This document shows positions 19,392 through 21,914 of a DNA stretch of 21,914 nucleotides, piece after piece. A program made the translations under genes and the position numbers. Position 1 is the first letter of the stretch, and every line of letters begins with the position of its first letter. The stretch comes from Stramenopiles sp. TOSAG23-2 (Eukaryota > Sar). The DNA is taken from NCBI GenBank assembly GCA_900128395.1, contig LT649523.1, positions 1-21,914 of the forward strand, in the 5' to 3' direction. The notes beneath the pieces are model-generated. The model was not told where the DNA came from. It did no database searches and saw only the letters and a program-made list of their open reading frames with translations.

Positions 19392-21053
19392 ATGGGAAAA
19401 GAACCGGATGAGGAGGAAATAGTAAAGTTTAGTTGGAGCACGGCGAAACCATGCATAGGTGTAATTGTGTATTTCTTCGTTGCTAACGTTGTGTACAGTG
19501 TAATCTTGGCCTGTGCGTTAACGTTACGAGTATTGTATGCAGCAAAAAGTAGTAATTGCTTGGACAAAGGCGCGGCAAATGATACATGGATGTCAAATAC
19601 TTCCTGGCCTTTCTCGATCATGCTTCTATGGGCTCCTTTTTTAGATGGGTACTCTTTATTTGGGTGGAAAAAGTACCATCGCCGTTGTTACATGTGCGTA
19701 TCTATGATTGTGATATCAATTTTGTTGGTGGTATTGTCTATATTGTACAAGTCCGCTTTATCAATAGATGGAAAATGCCCGAACGGAGCATTGACATTTT
19801 CCATAGTTTTGCCTTTATATTTTGTTAGTACAGTTTTTATGATCAATCTTCAAGGTTATGGAATACTTATGTTGCAAGGACCGAATATCTTTCTTGTAGC
19901 AATTATACAAACGGCAGGGAACATTATTGGTAACTCTGCCGGTCAAGCTGGTATTATATTTTTTCGGCAATATATCGAAATCAGTGTTATTTTCCTTTTC
20001 TTAGCAGGTTGTGCATTGGTACTAGCATTTATTGCTGCAACGCAATTGGAGGAAAAAATTCCGGAGGATAAGGAATTGCAATCCCCAATAGAATCTTACA
20101 AGCAATTACTTTTAATGATATTAAATAAAAGGGTGCTTGTTCTGCTCTTGCTTATTTTCACTTTCAATTGTGGAACTGGTGGTATTATCGGCAACACAAT
20201 CGCGTTGAATAATAGAGGAATATCGCCTACAAACCAAGGGTTGAACCCTTTGGTAACGTTTATACCAAGTATTTTATCGGTTTACATAAGTGGGGTTGTT
20301 GCCTCTAAATCTAAACCACTTCAAAAATTTACATATTTATTTCCATTTTATATTGTAGGGATGATGGCATATTTTTCGATGAGATTTCTTGCCCCGTATG
20401 TACAAGGGAGTAAATGTGATGTTCATGGGCATGTATGTAAGTCACGGCATGATTGGGTTGTAACAATGTATTACGTAGTCGATTGTATACAGATTTTGTT
20501 TGGGCGCCCTGCAGTAACATTGGTGTTTACCCATGCAAACCAAGTTACTCCGACCTCAATGGCAGGGACATTTTCCTCTGCTGTTCAAGCAGCTTATTCT
20601 ACAGGGACAACTGCACCAGCTGCGGTGGCAAATCAACTTTTTATAGCTGCAATGAATAAAAATATCCAATGCAATGCTAATTCGGATTATTATGGTCCTG
20701 AGGTGTTTACAAATTCAACGACAGGCGAAACGACCCGTTTTTGCGGCACGTTTTCTTGCAAATCAAATATTATCAACAACACTGTACTGAGAAAAAAAGA
20801 AACCGGGTTTTGCAACCCGTTGGGCGATGGTTATAATATTGTTTCAATGATAACGCTTCTTCTTTGTGTATTGTTTTGGATTATATATACATTTTTGTGC
20901 AAAAAATTTTTGGATGTAGAGAAGGAAAAATATGATCCTAAAAACGGAAATGAATCGCTTTTGGGGGCTAAAAAAGCGTCAGATGTAGTAGAACCAAGAT
21001 ATTCTTCATTGGACGATGGAGATGATGACTCCGGGTCATATCATGCTATATAA
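19392..21053 (+). CDS. Acetyl-CoA transporter-like membrane protein (Acatn/SLC33A1 family)
   Basis: Predicted 553-aa MFS-fold protein; the family (human AT-1, 549 aa) carries acetyl-CoA into the ER/Golgi lumen. The ATG at 19392 is the first in this frame after an in-frame TAA at 19296, and its context AACAATGG is good, so I take it as the start. Visible: a short acidic N-terminus and about 11-12 hydrophobic helices. 'WPFSIMLLWAPFLD' (residues 72-85) closely matches the family's WPFSxKLLWAPxxD signature and is followed by a basic GWKKYHRR loop. Also seen are 'SKPLQKFTYLFPFY', 'TSMAGTFSSAVQAAYSTG', a Cys-rich loop before the last helix, and 'DGYNIVSM' leading into the last helix, all at family-like places. 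The tail is acidic. It is divergent from the ABC gene. Folate/biopterin-type or another MFS transporter is the alternative. Confidence 0.8.
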   Translation: MGKEPDEEEIVKFSWSTAKPCIGVIVYFFVANVVYSVILACALTLRVLYAAKSSNCLDKGAANDTWMSNTSWPFSIMLLWAPFLDGYSLFGWKKYHRRCYMCVSMIVISILLVVLSILYKSALSIDGKCPNGALTFSIVLPLYFVSTVFMINLQGYGILMLQGPNIFLVAIIQTAGNIIGNSAGQAGIIFFRQYIEISVIFLFLAGCALVLAFIAATQLEEKIPEDKELQSPIESYKQLLLMILNKRVLVLLLLIFTFNCGTGGIIGNTIALNNRGISPTNQGLNPLVTFIPSILSVYISGVVASKSKPLQKFTYLFPFYIVGMMAYFSMRFLAPYVQGSKCDVHGHVCKSRHDWVVTMYYVVDCIQILFGRPAVTLVFTHANQVTPTSMAGTFSSAVQAAYSTGTTAPAAVANQLFIAAMNKNIQCNANSDYYGPEVFTNSTTGETTRFCGTFSCKSNIINNTVLRKKETGFCNPLGDGYNIVSMITLLLCVLFWIIYTFLCKKFLDVEKEKYDPKNGNESLLGAKKASDVVEPRYSSLDDGDDDSGSYHAI

Positions 21054-21212
21054 CTCTCACAAGCTACTTTAGGAAATATTAATACTCCTCAACCCTCAGG
21101 TTTTTTTAATTATAAATTATCTGAAAAATGGAAAAGTTGGAATGAATGTAAGGATCTTGAAACCGAAAAAGCACAACAAAAATATATTGATATTGTGAAT
21201 AGTTTTATTTAA
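21054..21212 (+). pseudogene. Acyl-CoA-binding protein (ACBP), C-terminal half only
   Basis: Directly after the transporter stop (TAA 21051-21053), in the same frame, 52 codons read 'LSQATLGNINTPQPSGFF' and continue with 'EKWKSWNECK' and 'KAQQKYIDIVNSFI' to a TAA at 21210. This matches the second half of ACBP: the QATxGxxNTxxP block, the KW..W helix and the AxxxYI helix. The CoA-contacting Lys before Trp and the Tyr of 'KYI' are kept. The first two helices are missing and cannot be found in the upstream frames. Options: a 5'-truncated gene brought in with an insertion, or a 3' exon using the possible acceptor CTCACAAG/CTACTTT (21062-21063), which would need a donor outside the ACBP region. 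An AATAAA overlaps the stop codon. Confidence 0.75.
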
Positions 21213-21253
21213 TAAAAAAAAATATAGATAAAAAAGGTTATATTTTTTTTTAT
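21212..21253. terminator. Perfect 15-bp A/T hairpin between convergent stop codons
   Basis: ATAAAAAAAAATATA (21212-21226) pairs perfectly with TATATTTTTTTTTAT (21239-21253) across a 12-base loop. It overlaps the last base of the ACBP stop (+, 21210-21212) and the whole stop of the adaptor remnant (-, 21250-21252). A palindrome at gene ends is the transcript-end signal described for mimivirus-like giant viruses. Its function here is inferred. Confidence 0.7.
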
Positions 21254-21540
21254 AAGTAATGTTTTCTACCTCCTTTTAAGACGTATTTGCCACCACGTGG
21301 GCCCTTATATACTTTTTGTGATTTCTTTTTAGATGGTGATTTCTTCTTTCTATTTCCACCTTTCTGGATCTTGAGCAAAAATTTCTAACATTTTCGTTCG
21401 GTCCATTGCATTGAAGGATTAAAAACAAATAATACATTAACGACATTGGGCCTAGATAATAATAATATTACTGATTTTATATGCTACATCTAACGGGGTA
21501 TCACCAATTGTATTCACAAATCGTATCTCCATAATCTAAT
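21250..21540 (-). pseudogene. Broken ankyrin-repeat / PBCV basic-adaptor-domain gene
   Basis: On the minus strand, 21360-21250 encodes a very basic tail: Lys/Ser-rich, then 'VYKGPRGGKYVLKGGRKHYL' and a stop. This has the form of the small basic adaptor domain first defined in the chlorovirus PBCV-1 and common at protein C-termini in giant viruses. Upstream in a second frame (21406-21350) is 'MLEIFAQDPERWK' and a stop. In a third frame (21532-21452) is 'NTIGDTPLDVAYKISN', which looks like the end of an ankyrin repeat. At least two frame changes and in-frame stops break the path, so it is read as a pseudogene; introns could mimic this but no good splice sites were seen. Confidence 0.65.
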
Positions 21541-21914
21541 TGATTATCGGCATGGAAGGGACGATAATAGCAGTATATGGATTGTAAATTAATTAATATA
21601 TATATTTATATACTACCAACTACAATACCCCTATCCATTTATGTTACCGATCTCTTCAATCTCAATCTAAATCATCCTCCTCGTAAATCAGACATGAAAT
21701 ATGAAATTCCACTTTCAAGTATAAATTATGTAAGTCATTTGATAGGCAGAATCGAAAAATGTCCAATGTCCGGCGCATATACATGATTGAAAAATGAATG
21801 AAAATCTACTAAAATGTGTTATTTAAATAAAATAATATTGAAGCAAGCTGACAACTGACGACTACGGGGAAAAGAAGAAGATTACAGAGATATTCTTCGT
21901 TGTGACATACAGTT
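21541..21914. other. Right-edge region without an assignable gene
   Basis: AT-rich and mostly structureless. A short + strand ORF (21577-21786) contains 'YEIPLSSINYVSHLIG', which faintly recalls the segment before the HEGxGS stretch of M16 (insulin-degrading-enzyme-type) peptidases, but it then loses the frame. This is too short to call. The last ~125 bases show nothing recognisable. Confidence 0.4.

Noticed and set aside
21051-21212. Reassigned TAA codon giving a transporter-ACBP fusion
   Set aside because: The 13-kb NRPS exon uses all three stops as true stops, so the standard code holds, and the first half of ACBP is absent anyway.
1-21914. The whole window as a giant-virus genome
   Set aside because: Two spliceosomal-type introns, a MITE-like element and large spacers fit a host nuclear genome better; only the right end looks viral.

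Overview
The window looks like nuclear DNA of a unicellular eukaryote (alga or other protist; I cannot name the lineage). It is AT-rich. Two genes are each interrupted by a short spliceosomal-type intron (112 bp with GTAAGC...TAG, 100 bp with GTATGT...CAG), and skipping each intron restores the frame exactly. The proteins are eukaryotic in type: a carnitine-acyltransferase domain, a half-size ABC transporter with extra N-terminal membrane helices, and an SLC33A1/AT-1-like acetyl-CoA transporter. No bacterial operon structure, rRNA, tRNA or CRISPR was seen.

Layout. (1) 2-14606 (+): one giant non-ribosomal peptide synthetase (NRPS), open at the left window edge. Its first visible domain is the C-terminal half of a choline/carnitine O-acyltransferase (cAT), fused in frame to a carrier domain. 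The order I read is cAT-T0-C1-A1-T1-C2-A2-T2-C3-A3-T3-E-Cterm. Hand-read specificity residues suggest cysteine for A2 and asparagine (then epimerised to D) for A3; A1 is unassigned. No thioesterase or reductase follows, so the terminal condensation-like domain is the likely release domain. (2) 14607-15632: non-coding convergent spacer with a diverged direct repeat and small palindromes. (3) 15633-18684 (-): ABC transporter of two exons, 983 aa, with an ABCB6/HMT1-like plan. (4) 18685-19391: divergent spacer with a 74-bp-arm inverted repeat (65/74 matches) that looks like a foldback MITE. (5) 19392-21053 (+): 553-aa acetyl-CoA transporter-like (Acatn/SLC33) protein. (6) 21054-21550: the C-terminal half of an acyl-CoA-binding protein (ACBP) on + and a broken ankyrin/PBCV-basic-adaptor gene on -. 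They are convergent and separated by a perfect 15-bp A/T hairpin that overlaps both stop codons. This arrangement resembles giant-virus (NCLDV) DNA and may be an endogenous insertion. (7) The last ~350 bp hold nothing I can assign with confidence.

Possible joint role (inference): the megasynthase would make a small, possibly N-acylated peptide of the form acyl-X-Cys-D-Asn. The starter would be handled by a cAT domain that normally moves acyl groups between CoA and carnitine. The neighbouring ABC protein could move the thiol peptide across a membrane. An acetyl-CoA transporter and an ACBP fragment nearby share the acyl-CoA theme. Co-regulation cannot be judged from sequence alone.
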